DNA of 64,000 bases, taken from NCBI GenBank assembly GCA_000507305.1, contig DF240821.1, positions 36,349 through 100,348 of the forward strand. The letters are read 5' to 3'. The notes beneath the pieces are model-generated. The model ran no database searches. It saw nothing but the letters and a program-made list of their open reading frames with translations, and was not told the origin of the DNA. Shown here piece by piece: positions 22,754-37,700 of this stretch; the first letter of the stretch is position 1; every line of letters begins with the position of its first letter. Both the position numbers and the translations under genes were made by a program. The DNA comes from Breviolum minutum Mf 1.05b.01 (lineage: Eukaryota > Sar > Dinophyceae > Suessiales > Symbiodiniaceae).

Positions 22754-25700
22754 CTCGAATCCCACATCCATTCGCCCCCAAGTGCATCTACTACACTGAT
22801 CTCGCATGAATGGTCTAATCAATCTACACCCCTCAAATTTTTAACACCTTTGGGAGCCATTTCAACAGAAAAGGATCGTCTTCTAATCATCATATGATTG
22901 TCATTGTTGGAACACCTGTCAATATGAAACTACGAAAGTTGTTTTCATACCTTTGGTTTTTTGACGTCTCTTTCTGCTCAAAAACCCGCGGGGGTAATTC
23001 CTGGCTGACACCTAAAAAAAACTTCATCCTTTCAGCTTGTGGTCTTGTTTAAGTTTATGCATGGATTTGGAAATACCTTCCTGCCAGGTGGGCCCCTACT
23101 ACTTGTAGATGGAAACCTATGGCCCCTCTTTAAATGGCTTTTAAAAAATGGGCAACTGGTGTTATATCCCCTATTAATGGAGTGATTTTCACCCTACTTG
23201 TTAAAAAAAAGGTTCCAGGGTCCACCTTCCTGGAAAAACTAGAATATCCCTAAATATCCCTCCATCCGGTTGGGCACCAAACGCTTGAGTGCCATTGGCC
23301 ATTGGGTGAGGGTGTGTGTTCGCTTGGAATCCTACCATTTCACCTGTCAAACCTCAACTAGAAGCCCGTGAGACTGCACGCAGTTTCAATCCAAGCTTTA
23401 TGGATGCTGGATGTTGATGATATTTTAGATTGGAGCTAGATTTTGATGTTTTTGAAGTGGCGTATGGAAGACTGTCACCCTTTGTTTGGTGAAAAAATGA
23501 CGTACCAAAACCACGCGAAATCCGAAGATACTGAAATGCTGTGCTTCCATACGATGTTGTACGTGGTGATGTCTGCTTTGAGACCACGTCTTTCCAGGTC
23601 CTTCCTGAATGATTGGCCACCAGCGTCATGGTTATCCAACCCCTAACAAAAGTGTTTTTTTGTAGAGGAAGTCGTGTGGCGGGTCAAAAAATGATGTCAA
23701 AGATTTGTAATTCTTTGGCCATTTTCATTTCCTAAGTGGCCATTTTCAGGTGAAAAAGTAATTTTATCTCAGGAAGATAATCAAATTTAATTTGGAAGGT
23801 CAGTCAATGAGTTGTTTGCTAGCATTCGATGTTTGAATCAATCCCATACCATCCATGGGACTGGTATATTATACCTACATTTACCATTAAAATCAACCAT
23901 GGATGGCATGGGAATGATTCAAACGCATGTGTTCCATATACCACCTGCATGAAAGGTGCCTGGACTGATTCCCTTGGAACCTTGGAATCTTCTCCTCAGA
24001 TCCCCAAGATGGGCCCGAAAAACCGATCGTTATAAAGGGGAATGATGGGGGTCCCCCTATAAATGGCCGAAAATAAACAGGGGGTAACTGGGGGTAACTT
24101 TTTTTCACCCCTATGAATGGAGTTTATGGGGCCCCTTTTTTAACAGCCTTATAAATTGGGAACTGTGGTTATAACCTTTACTAAACGGAGTTACAATATA
24201 ACTTGGGGGTATCCCCGGCCCACTAACAGTGGAGTTTCCCAGTTTCGGTTTAGTTCGGCACCCCTTATAAAAATGAACCAATTATTATTTCACTGTCAGT
24301 TCACTGGGTGGGGGATATTTCCAAAATATAACCTCCAGGAAATTAACATATCCCACCTTGGGAAAAGGAAAATCATCTTCAAATATGCCATTTTTGGGGG
24401 GATATGTTAGTTCCCTGGAGGGTAACCTTTTACAAATGGCCTTCTTATAACTGGTTTTTGGGGGGCCTTCACCTCGGGCATCGGGTATCCCACCCACCCC
24501 GTACGGCTCCGAGGGAAGCCCCGACAGGAGTTGCAACGCCATCTCAGCCGCCGCTCCACGACTGCAGGCCTTGAGGCTAAGGCCATTGGGGTGGAGTCCA
24601 GCCCTGCCCGTTGAAGCCAACAGGGGGGTCGTTATATGGGTGCTTCCAAAAATGGTGATACCACCAAGATGGATGGTGAAAATATTGGAAAACCCTATTA
24701 AAATGGGATGATTTGGGGGGAAAACCCACTATTTTCGGAAACATCCATATGACACCAACCCAAACAATGCACTACTGTTGATGGTTCAGACATCCGGCTA
24801 ATTAACCACTTGATAAGTATATCATTCCATTGTTTTGAGGTTTTTTTACATCGCAGGTGCTGCAAGATTTCTGAACCATCAACAGTATTAAGTGAAAAAT
24901 ACCTCCAAATTTATCATACGTTTGCAATTTGCATTGTTTGATCCCGTCCAAAAATTGGTAATTTAATGATCTCTGAGAGAAAAATTATCTCAATCATGGG
25001 AATTTAAAGGGTACCCACCAAGAAAATAAGGCATTACTAAGGGATTATTAACCACGATACATCCTAAACACCCATGACTCAGGAATCGAAGAATGTGAGG
25101 GATTGTCAAAATTATGAACTCCCAAAATCCTGCAGAAATGGTTTGACCAACAAAAAAAAACGTTGCTGGGTTTTCCAGGACCCCAAATGGATTTCCAGGA
25201 CCCCACTTGAACTCTCATTCTGCTCATTGGAAAAAAACAAGCCGATCAAGAAGGAACTTTGCAACCTAAATATTTGAGAACCATCCAGGTGTTTTCACGT
25301 TTTCTGGTGGCTTTTTTTCAAGGTGTAAAGCCAAAAACTTCAGCAAAGATGGAGATCCATAGTTTCCAAAACCTCAAACTGGCTGAAAAAAAAATGAAAA
25401 AACACATCCATCATTCTGAAGGCAATGTGATTTGGACTCTACAAGAAAGGAAAATGCTTTGTTGTCCACACACACACCAACCAACGTGAACAGTTGAATT
25501 TTGCTCCAAAATAAAACACACCCACAAAGCCTCCAAGAGTTTTCCAGTAACCTGCATAACATCTATATATCTATATACACATCACATGTCATTCTCAACC
25601 CCAACATTTTCCCACCCCCCTATGACCCTTCAAGACACCGTCAAGGCAGCATTAAAGGTGATGAGATCTGCATGCAGATCTGGCAGTCGATGTAAGTTTT

Positions 25701-28700
25701 CCAGTTGCTGCAAAGCCTGGAGGATGGCAACTACCAGGCAACTTTTCGGTGAAGGTTGCCCTCCAGTAAACATGGCGGCGATGGCTGGAATATCCCCATT
25801 TTCAATAGGATTCCTACATGTAACAACAGGTCCATCTGCAACAGGTTACCTTGGATTTGGGGAAGTTTAGGGAAAAACACTAGGGAATCATGTAGAAAAC
25901 CCATAGGGAAGATGAATCTTAGGGATCCCCAATGATTTCATCCCATCACTTGGAGTTGCAAAACTCGACTCGGAGTCGCGAGTTTTTTGTGGTGATGAAT
26001 CCGATTGAATCCCATGGGATCGAATCCGAATCCGAAAGAAATCACCAACTATAAACAAACACATGGTGATCTGTGGTGATCCCATGAACCAAGTAAACCA
26101 ATCACCATTTGAATCCCGTGAGTTCAGGTTCAAATCCCTGCTTCCAAAAAAAAAACTGTGATCACCTGTGCGTTGGTGACCACCATTTTCCACATTCAGG
26201 AACAGGACCTTTTTGTTGCTAGTTTTATCATGTGTTTTTTTTTCGGGACCCAATGCCACCCGAATGCCACGGATAAAACTCCCAAGAAATAGCCGGCCTT
26301 ATTAAGAGGATGTTTTTTTCGCAAATTCTGATGGTTGGCATTGGGAGGTGGACCTCTTAAAGTTGTTACGTGAGTCAGTGAGGTTCAGATCAGAGCTCAA
26401 ATGAAAAAGGTGTGGTGACTGGCGAGGGAGCTGAAATTTACCCCATTTGGATGAGCCTCAACATTTTGGGGCACAAAAAATCCCCAGGAAAACTCAGATT
26501 TTGGGGTGAAATTTTGCCGGTGGTCAGTGGTCAGCAAATCCCAAAACTGAGGTCATTCGTAGGTTTTCGTGTTTACTGTGCCATTCCCGACATTAACAAA
26601 ACGCCACCTGCAAATCCATCCAAAGATTCATACTGGGATGTGCGGCTGGAAGTTACTAACAATCGTCCTATAAAAACGGGACACGTATATATCCAACCAA
26701 CCTACCTCTATGTATATATATATAGGGGTCATATATATAATCCATTTACATCCTAAGTTCGTCCCAGCAGGACATGCATTTGCTACCCGAATCGGGGGTG
26801 ACTCTCCGAGGCCTGTTGCCACAAGGTAGCATTGGCCTGAGATGAGAAGGAAGCTGCCAAGAAATCTCCAACGGTCGGACCCACGGTCCACGGACCCCGA
26901 AAAAACCTGAGTATCTAATAGGTGTAGCAACTTACTTAGGGGTCCGTTGGTAAGGTCCCCTTCAATTTTTGATGGAATCAATGTAAAAAACAAAAATCAT
27001 GCAAGGTGGATGGGAAATGCTGGAAGATATGAAATTTTGGTGATGGGATTTCATGAAGGATAGCCCGATAGCAGAGTGTTCTCTAAAACTTAAATAACAC
27101 TGTAAAGGAGGTCATGAGGGAAGGGCCGCAGCCGCATGCTATGAATCCTGTCATTGAAAACTACAACTAGATTACCAGGGTGGCATCTATGCGCATGATT
27201 GACCCGAAATCTTTGAGCGAAACATTCCACCAGGCAGCGTCGAAAGAAAGGCCTTTCAGGCTTGAAACAATGGAACCAAGAAACCAATCAAGGACACCCT
27301 TTCAAGGTGAAATTACAAGAAATTGTTCATTTCATAATATGAATCTAAGAAATGTTCAACCTTCAAATTGTCTTATGTCAAGTGTGGAAATATGCAAAAA
27401 AGAGAAGCTTCCTTTTGGTAGCTCCGTATCTCATGACTTCCACCAGACTTCTTTAATGTCGGCCCGAACTTGAAATGGTTCACCAAACATTTCAGGTACC
27501 TAACATGGAGGATTTTTTTTTCAGCTATATGGATACGGCTTCTCTAAGGGTCCCAAACCCAGCCCCCCAAAAATAGCCGAAAATCAGGTGTTTTCCTCAA
27601 CCCTTTCCCTCGAGGTTGGTACCAAAGCACCCATCAAGGTGGTGTGTGAGATATTGGTCACCCGTAAGCCTCGCTCCTTCATGGTTTCATCAAATTTCAA
27701 CCAAAAAATTCAGAGGGAAAACCCTACTAAAACCTACTCACCCCCCAAAATAGCCGGAAAAAATACAAGATTCTTTTGGGGATTTTTCGTTACACCTCCA
27801 TTTTGGATACCTGAAACTTTTGGTGAAAATTTTCCAATTGGCATCTGTTTATTGAGGGTGTTCTATGTTGATTTTTCTGTTTAAGGGATTTATGGAGGTT
27901 AATAACGCGTTATTAAACGGGCGGTTTTTTTTTTTGGGGGGGGGGGAGGGTAATCATAACATCAGCAGCGGGAAGCATCTTAGAGCCAATCTGTGGGACC
28001 TGTTTGGTCTCGCAACCAACCTCCGATGGCCCATCTTGGCTGAAATATGTGTGTTGTGGGGTGAATGACCGATTTCAAAAAAAGAAAACTCCACATGGAA
28101 TTGAAAGACTCATAAGTCCTTTTGGGAATCTTTGGAGATTCCTTTACCTGGAAAGCTGGAAAAAGGAAACTGTCTGAGTTTCTTTTCAGGTGCCCGTGAA
28201 CAATTTTTTTCAGGGAAAAGTTGTTGTTTGGGAGATGTGTGGGAAAATTTTGCCGAGCTCATAGCGCTCAAATTTTGGAACGCAACAGAGTTCACCATTG
28301 AATGATAAGGTCAAAATCGTGGTAGTTGGCACGTAACCGGTTAGGAAGTTGGGTCATTTCACCCTAGTTAGGGGACTCATATCAACCAACTTACAGGGGG
28401 TCATCATAGTTATAACCCAACTTACAACTTAGAATTCCTAAGTACTATTTTTCAGCCACCAAGTAGCTACCAGGTTTCCTTAAAAGCCACAAGAATGAAC
28501 AACCTCAAATCAACTAACGATTTCGTTGATTTCGTCATCTGGTTTTTCCACTTAAATCTTCACGGATTCCACGAATCAACCTTGGATCTGCCCCTCAACC
28601 AGGATACAATCATGACAAATGAGTCGGTTTAAGGACCAGGATTGCCGGATCCTTAAAGATGTGTCATGTCATCCTGGGTTGTTATGAGCCAGCATCCATC

Positions 28701-31700
28701 CTGGGAGTAAAGGGGGGTAGATCCAACCTTTCACAATCCCGGCATAACATCACAACTGAGAGGTCTTTTTGTCCTGAAAGAGGTCAAAGGTGGCTAAAGC
28801 TAATCTCCAATTGCCGACCTAAGATTTGACTGATGGTTTCTCACGGACAAACAGGGAAAAACCGTGATTCCCTAGTTGCATTAAGGCGATTTCTAGAAGG
28901 AGGATGTTCCTCTGCAAAAATATGATAAGTGGACAGCACAATTCCCTACATAAATACAAACCAACTAGGAATTGTACTCAGATGACATTATTCTGATTTT
29001 ATATATAGAAGAAAACCCTACCACAGTCTAAAATGTTTTTTCTCTGAAGGTGTGTTTTCTCACAAGTTGCAGTGTCTAAATATTGACAGTAAGATTGTTT
29101 CCTACGGTTTCTTATCGGCAGATATGGAGGAATTGGCCCTGCTGTTGAAGTGGTGGTTTTTTGTACCCTCCCTGAACTAAGATTTTTCCCACCTAAAATT
29201 GGATGACCCCTTTGATGACCATTGACGAACAGATTCCAGGGTTATATATCAATGCTAATATATCATAGGAATCTTAGCTGCCCCCCTCTTCAAAATGACC
29301 CTACTACTGTTGATGGAAGAAATCCTGCACGAGTTGATACGTAGTTTATCCCATTATTTACGGAGTTTATATATCCCAGGTGGTTAGCCGACAGTAGCAC
29401 CTAAAAATGGATGGCAAAGGAAGACAATCGTTTCCTTTTGAGGCGTTTCTGCGAAGCTGCCATTTCAAAGCTTCCCATTTGGTTTGAAAGCATCACTCAG
29501 CCACCCCCACCGAAAAATGAACGAATGTTTCCCCTGAAATAGGGACCATTTCACTCAAAAGGAAAGGCAAAGGTCTTCCTACGATCATTTTTTGGAGGAA
29601 AAATGTTAATTTTCGAGGCTGCAACCTTTGTTTTGCGGATCTTTCTATTTGTTGGGGCCCGGGGATTCATTGCGGAAAACACCAATGCTCCCAACGTTGG
29701 ACAGGGCACATCCGCGTAGGCACGCAAGGCGGTGTTCAAGGAGATGGTGGTGGGCCTTAAAGGGCATGATGGCCGGTAAAACCCCAACTGCAAGAAACCC
29801 TTCGGGGACAACAAATCGGAAAGAAAAAATCTTTATGAACCTTCTGGGATGTCCTTAGCTGGTACTTCCCCATAAATGGACTTTGTTTCACCCCTTAGAT
29901 AAGTAGGTTGGTTTTTGTCCTGTTTAAATTGATGAAATAAACCAACTTACGTTTCACGATCGGTACGATCACTTCCAGCCGGACGGTCCCAGGTTGATAT
30001 GGGTGTTACCCCCATTTCACACCCCAAGTTTTGATCATTTTTAGTAGGAAAACCCATGGGTTTGTTGGGGACACCCACCATTTTAGGTTTCACCCCATAT
30101 GAGATTCCTTTAGGTTCACTGGTGAACCCTTCGTTCCCTCGGTGAAAAAAATTGGCATCAATCCTGAAGCTTCACAACCATCTTTTGGTCCTTGTTGGGC
30201 ATCCTGTATGGAGACGAACAAATGCAACCGTCATCTTTTTTAAAAGAACCTTCATGTGAGCCATAAAAAAAACTTCATCACTTTCCATTGGTCCATGATA
30301 CTGGTTGCTTAATAAGGATCCTTATACTGGCATATTATAATCCCTATATTATATAACTGGCATATCATAATGCCACATATACAGCAAATATCAAGGGATA
30401 CCCTTTTTTTCAAAAAGCTCATTGTGGCTATGAATTTAAGGAATTTACAAACAAAGACACCGCAGCCAATCTAAATTGAGAAACATCCAATGCACCCCAG
30501 GCTTCCCCCGCCACCTCTTTGGGCTAATGACATTGGTAGGTCTTGGGCCTATAGGCTATAGGGGGTTAGCTATAACCCCAGTTACCCATCTATATATGTT
30601 CGGCCATTTATAGGGGGGTTTTACATAACTCCTTTTTTTTACAACGACCTTGTAAGGGCCGACCTTGTAGCGGCTGGCAGCCAACTCAGGGGATGATCCA
30701 CCCAAGTTTGAGATACCCAACTGTGGCCCATCCTGGCGAATTCCCGACACAAAAACCCAGGTTTCCAGCAGTACTGGAGATCTGGTAACCGGTGATTTTT
30801 TTCTTTAGAAAAAAGTGAAGTGCCTTTTAAGACCACCAGAAAAAATGTGTGTATATATCTCTATATATATATATATACAGTTCTTTGTTTTTCTTGGAGG
30901 TAGCCTCCCCCCAGATTTATGTTGTTTTTGATGGTTGATCCTTTTTAAGACCCAAGTCTTTCCGCCAAAAGATGGTTTATTGCCAATATCTTTGACGCTC
31001 CCAAAGGATGAGGGGTATCTTGGCTGACAGTTTCTATCACGCAAAACGGGTCCATGTTAACCAAACATTGTCAAGCCACGAAGGTCTTCAGGCTGTCAAT
31101 CACTCATCTGGAATTTTTCGGCCCAGTGGACAGCTTCTGTGGCTCGATCTGATGAAATCAGGTGATATTTCACCATGATGGAAACGTGGTGGATCTTGTG
31201 GAGCTTGGTTCAATGCGGCATTCCCATCATCAGAGTAGTCTTTTAAAAAATGTTTGAAACCACCACCTAGCGTGTAGTGTTGTGGAAATGACCAGTTTAC
31301 GACATTGATAGACTTAGGTCCAACTACCAGAGTTTTGCCCACCATTGGAGGTTAAGAATCCATTCCGGCGGGACAGAAGACACGAAATGCCTCTGAAATC
31401 TGAACTGAACAAGAAACATCTCTCAAAAACTCAGAAATCAAACTTCAACTTCTGATTTTTCTGGCAGGAAAACTCAAAGTATTACTGGGTAAGGCGGGTA
31501 AGGACCTACCCACCTTAAGAATCAAGCATCAACAACCGGAATCCCGGGATGTTGCGTTCACAAAACATCGGACCCCACCTTCAACATGTCTGCCAACAGC
31601 TCCAGCACTTGCACCTGAAAAAACCAAGAGATGTTTCTCCTGAACAACGCAAATTTTGGTTCACCGTGTTGTGTCGGCAATTCCCCAGTAGTCAAGATAT

Positions 31701-34700
31701 ATTTCACTGCTGTTTTCAGTCAAAAATCCTACCTGGAACCAGGAAACTGGATGATTGGAACTGCTGAACGAACTGGACAGTCTGGACCCACCATGACCTC
31801 GAGAAACTACATCAAATGAAGCAGGTCTTCAGCTACAGAATCCCAAAAAAATGTCCATTTCGACATGTTTGATGATTTTCCTTTGTTAAAGGCCGGAGTT
31901 TCAGATTCCATGTGTGTGTTTTTGTGGGGAATGCCTTACAAATACGTTTCAAGGTCTTTGGGTTGAGAAATAATTGTGAAATTTCTCCGACATCTAGTCA
32001 GTGTCTTTTGAAAAGTGTCCGCAGGGATTGAAACTGAAACGTGTCCTATTTCACTAATGCCGGTTGATGGACAGCAAAGACATCTGCACCACTTAGGCTA
32101 CGACTAGTCTACCATGATGTCTGATCTATGTGGTTTTTCATATCCTTTCGGATGCAACGGAATGATTTTGTGACGCCAAAACCCCGAAACAAAAGAGAGA
32201 CAGCCATTTATACACCCTGCACTTATACAGTGTGCTTGTTTGGGTGGTCATAACTTCTTTTTGCAGCATCATTCAATCCTCACTGGCCACTAGTCATAAG
32301 TAAAAGCAGTGCAAAACGAATCATCTGGTGTAGCCACTTGCGGGAAGTGGCAAAGGCATTCTCAGTTCCCAAAATATCCACCTAAGCCACGAAAAAAAAC
32401 GCGTATACTTTCCATTTTCGTTTTACACTGGTTCTTTAATAGGGATCCAAAAATCCCTAAGCTTCATGAAAAAAAAACACATAACATATAGGTAGTAACT
32501 ATCATCCCCCTAAACCAACCCCCTAAACCAACCTCCCCCCTTTATGTTGTTTCATTGCTCACATGAATTGGCACCACACCTCCCACTGCTGGGTTCCCAT
32601 GACCCATTGACTGCCACTCCCAACTGCACCAAGTGTGGCATTCATGACGGCCACATTGGGATCTAACTCGGAGTTCCGTGCCTCGGAGTTGAAGCCAACA
32701 AACTCCATGGGAAAACTCGGCAGGTGAAAAAAAAAATCGCGAAAACCCCTAGGAAAACCAGATGGGATTTATTTTCGGCCCATTTTTTATAGGGTTTTTT
32801 ACATAACTCATTTATAGAGTTTCAGGTACAACCCCCGAAGTTTGACAGCGAGTTTACCTCTGAATGATGGTTGGAAGACTACTTTGCCTTTCCTTTTTGG
32901 GTCCCAGTAATTTTTCAGGGGCGAACTCTTAAACTTCCAGGGTTTTTGGGTCCCGGTAAATTTTCAGGGGCGTTAAACTTCCAGGGGGTAAATATTCGTA
33001 ATCCTCAAAAGTTTAGCCAGGTTAGCATGGTTGGCTCGGAAAGACACTGACTGTTTTTTTTTTTGGCGCCTCAAAGGTTGAGATTTGTGACAAACACACG
33101 GCACGCCAAACCGAACCGCCGTGAACCTTTAGAAAATTAGGTAGCTGTAGTTGTTGGGTCCACCCTCTCCTGTGGTAGATATACAACAAAGATTGATTTT
33201 TCATCGTTTTTTTTTGCTATCCTCCACGCAATTTTCCCCATGGAAAACCCAAATTGAAAACCCGAAAAAGCTCCCGTCGAAACACTTCCAAAAAAAGTAA
33301 AGCGACCAAGCTTGAGATGCTTGGATCTCCCATTTCACTCCAAAGTTTCTCACCACAATAATCTTTCGTTTCCAACATAAATCGTCTTCCAAAAAACCAA
33401 CCTTTCATTGAAGCCTACGAGAAATGTTGTCGTTTCAGCTGGGGAAACAGGAATTTGGCAAATTTTGCTGATCTTTCCAGGCTTCGGGAGAGAAATCAAT
33501 CTGAAAGTCCATATCTTAAAGAGTCGAGAAAGATATCTACATCGTGAAAATCCTATGCCCTTCACTAAGCCATCGAAAAACCGAACATTTGAGTTTTGAC
33601 CAAGGGTTGCCCCTACCATTGTCCGTGAGGTTAATACTTGATACCTTCCAGAATTTGGCAGTTGATGGATACAAAAGTGTTCATCCCATGAGCTGCTTGA
33701 GCCTTTTGTTGCAGCTAAAACATACAACTCGTGTGTACAAGAAAAGGTCTATCTTGGAGTTGTTGCACAGTATTTCCAGTAAAAGTAAGGGTTTATTGTT
33801 ATGAGGTAATTATCTATTTATATGTATATGTAGCCACAAAAGTAGTTCTATCTGATATGCAGATATACAGTACTGTATAAGTATATACATTAAATACCGT
33901 TGGAAGTAACCATTTTGGTGCTCATCCCTCATCGTCTTGCTCATTTGCTCGTGATTTAGTAGAGAAGATGCTCATCCGAAGGCTGCTCATTTGGTCATCA
34001 CCAGTAGCATATCCCACCTTGGAAACCTTGGAAAAAGGAAACTCATCTTCAATATATAGTGTTTTTGGGAAGGGAGATGTTTGTTCCTATCATCTATTGT
34101 AAATCCTACCAAATCACCTCAGTTGACACCTACGACAGTTGCATCTCACCCAGGCAAATCACGAATGGGCCTGCAAAACGGATCGCTTTTTTTTGTGTAT
34201 TTTGCCGGGGTAGACTCCAAAAAACTAATACAAACAGTGAAATATCCTCATTTTTAATATGAAATCCATCTTCATTCAGGGTCGGTCAATTTTCCAGCTA
34301 TGTTCTCTTACAGCAGAGTGTCACATGTTCTTTTTTTATTGGCGGATGCCGACCGAACCCCCCCCCCAGCAACCTTTCATTCAGGGTCAACTTGGTACGG
34401 GGGGAGATCCACCAGCTCCCAACTGGGGATCCCGTGCCCAAGTCAACAAGAGAAAAGCCTCGCAGTCGACCGATTTTTTGGGGGGCTCCAAACATCCCTC
34501 CCCCCTAACAGCCTTAAGGAAAGACGACTTCATCCACCCCACCTTTACGAAAAATGGTACTGTTGTTGATTCAGAAATTCGGCTCTTTATAAACTATCCA
34601 CCTCAACTGGTGAGCCGGAGTTCTGAACCATCAGCAATATCGGGACAAGGACATGTCTTTTTTGATTCCTAGGAAGCCACCTAGAAAATCAGGCATATCA

Positions 34701-37700
34701 TGAGTCGCATCCGCATATCATGAATGTCTTATCTCCTTCTTCACACCCCAAAAAATGACTGTTGTTTTGCAGGGCGCCCCAGACTCGCTGCCATTGGCTG
34801 GCCCGTTCCTGGATAGGTGCACCGGAAGCCGAAAGGGTGCCGCATGATGTTTTTTGGGGTGGAAGGGCTGCTATTGTATGGATCTCTAATGGTGATGTCA
34901 CAAAATTAGCAAGCAAGCACAAACTCGCTGGAGATGTTATTTTGGCATTTTTTTTGCCCGTTTCCTTTGGGTTTTTTTCCGCCTGCAAAAATGTCTTAGG
35001 AAAATTCTCAATGTTGAATAAAGTCCCTTTTTTTGTCTCAAGTTGACAAAGCACCCCACCCATCTTCCATCTCAAGTCTGTACCACCACACAAAGAAGAC
35101 ATGTGTTTTTTTGTTTTTCGGTCGTTGAGATGTGTTTCAGGCATGGTCAAGGCATGTGGCATTTGAGGTTTGAATCAAAGACCTGTTGTAGCTGTCATAC
35201 TCTTGATGCTTCAGAAATCCGGCGTTCACCACCAGGGATGGTGTAAAACCACCAGTAGATAGCGGGGAAAACTACCAAACTCAACTGGTTTAGCCGGATT
35301 TTTGAACCATCAAAAGTTCTGGACGTAATATCGAGATTTCCCAAATCGAACGCCAGCTAGATGATTGATCTTCCCAAATCATCTGATCTACTAACCCCCC
35401 GAAGTTTAACGGCTAAAGGCTCTTGAAAGCCACGGATAGGACTGGAAGACGTTTGCCCTTCCTTTTGGGGGGATTCCGGCCCCAATTTTCAGGGGGAAAA
35501 CTCGCTTAGTGCAAAACGGGATCACGGGAGGGTTTTCGATTCAAATGGTAAGTCGGACTATCGGATCACCACCAACCTAGAACAGGGGTCATTCTATCAC
35601 ACCGGGCCCCAAACAATGCATTCTAATAAGGGAAATCTCTCCAAATTACCACAAACGTGCATTGTTTGATTCCCCCCCAAAAAAAAAACACTCCCATTTA
35701 AGGACCCCTATACAAACCCCCCCGTTGAAATCATCGCTAAATATCCACAAGGTTCACTTGATTCTCGAATGAGAACATCATGTGATACCTTGGTTTCCTT
35801 GTAGACTTTACCAGTAGTACCGCACAAGGCGGTGGCGGAAGTTTCCAGAATAGGAAACGTATAGGAGAGATTGATTGCTGTGAGTGACGGATGTCAGAGC
35901 AAAAACACTGACAAACTGACTAACTAGCTAACTGGACTGATTGACTGTCTGATTAACTGAGTAATTGCCTAAGTGATGAACTGACCTATTGACTGACTGA
36001 CTGACTGACTGACCGACTGACTGACTGACTAATTGATTGACTGGTTGAATAACTGACGAACTGACTAATTTACTTACTGACTCGCTGACTGCCTGACTAA
36101 CTGACTAATTGATTATCTGACTAATTGACTAACTGACTAACTAACTAATTAACTAGCCAACTGACTAACTGGCGAACTGACTGATTGACTAACTGGTGAA
36201 CTGACTAATTGACTAACTGATTGATTGATAGATTGATTAACTGACGAGCTGACTAATTCACTTACTGTCGGACAACTGACTAATTGACTAACTGACTGAC
36301 TAACTGACTAACTGACTAACTAGCTAACTGACTAAGTGACGAACTGACTGATTGACTAACTGACTAACTTACTACCTGACTAATTTTTCGACATCAGAAC
36401 TTCAAAAAACTGTCCGCTGCTGACGTGTTTTGTACATTTTCACTTCAAAATGTGATTTTCGCCACAGCGGCGTGGAATTTTTCGACATCAGAACTTCAAA
36501 AAGTGCTCCCAGACCCTCAGTTTTTAGCATTTTGACTTCAGAATGCGCTTTTCGCCACAGCGGCGTGCAATTTTTCGACATCAGAACTTCAAAAAGTGCT
36601 CCGACACCGTCAGTTTTTTAGCATTTTGACTTCAAAATGTGCTTTTCGCCANTCTTCTTTCTGCTGACTTGACTACTCTACTCTGCTTTTCAACTGTCCA
36701 TATTGTCGGAAGTTTGCTATTTAAACTTCATTCGACAAAAAATAATTCACATTTCTTACCTCAAATATCCTAAACTAAAAAAGGGGCCAAGTTCCCTCCA
36801 GATTGGCTCATGTTTGATGTATGTTGTCATGAATTCACGGTACAACACCTTGACAACTTCAATCATTACCCCTCACACATGCTCCACTTCTCAAACCCGC
36901 GCTATCACGTTCCTAGTCGAAAAAAACTCCATAGGAAGGCACTGGGGGGTTATCACAATTCAGTCAGTTGCTGATGGTCAATCACCCTCAGGATGGTTGA
37001 ACAATTCAACCAAAGACTTAAAAGGAATAAATATGATATATTTTTTGTTAACCTCCTCAAAAGTAACAAAACACCCTCATTTTTTGGAAGTGGTGAAAAA
37101 CAAACCACACAAACAAATAAACAAAAACGACGGTATAAACTCAAAAACACCCCAAAAAGAAAGTCGTTGATTTCAAAGAAGAAACCCAAGGCGGCCATCC
37201 ACACATTTTTGGTCCCCCTCACCTGTGCACTAATGCAGCTGCTAAGGGATGGTAGACTTGGAGATTCCTGGCATAATCCATTAAAGCCGCCGTCATTTTC
37301 TAAGCCAAAGGTGATGTCTGGTGAAAAGTGAAAGAATGTGATATGAACAAAAAAATGTGTGTTGGGGGAATTCAACAAAACATCAAAACATCAATACATC
37401 ATTTCAATCTGCCAATCTTTTTTAGGGTTGAAGTGGAAGAAAATGGTTGGTTAAGGGAATGCACCTTTTTGGATGGGAAAAAAAAGGACTCCTGAAGGTG
37501 AACTAACCCCCAAAGCCGAGCCGAGTTAGTCTTCGAAAAAACCATCCATTTGGCAAGTGCGAGAAGTTGTTAGTATGAGGGAGAGTCTTTATTTTTGTAA
37601 AGTTTCTTTGAACATAGACACAAGTCGTTCTCAACCCTTGTTGCCAGTTGTCCCTTTGCTCATCAGTTTATTCGACAAAAAAGCTCGTCATTCCCCCAAC

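Noticed and set aside
26040..26150. tRNA-like B box (GGTTCAAATCCC)
   Set aside because: No A box or acceptor stem at suitable distance; the area is a GAATCC/GGTGAT repeat.
34298..34672. Overlapping frames on both strands around the CCCCCCCC tract
   Set aside because: Low-complexity and family C or A remnants explain the openness; no splice-bounded exon was found.
36703..37170. 155-codon plus-strand frame
   Set aside because: Average composition, AT-rich codons, no recognisable domain, and overlapped by a better-bounded minus exon cluster. It probably stays open by chance.
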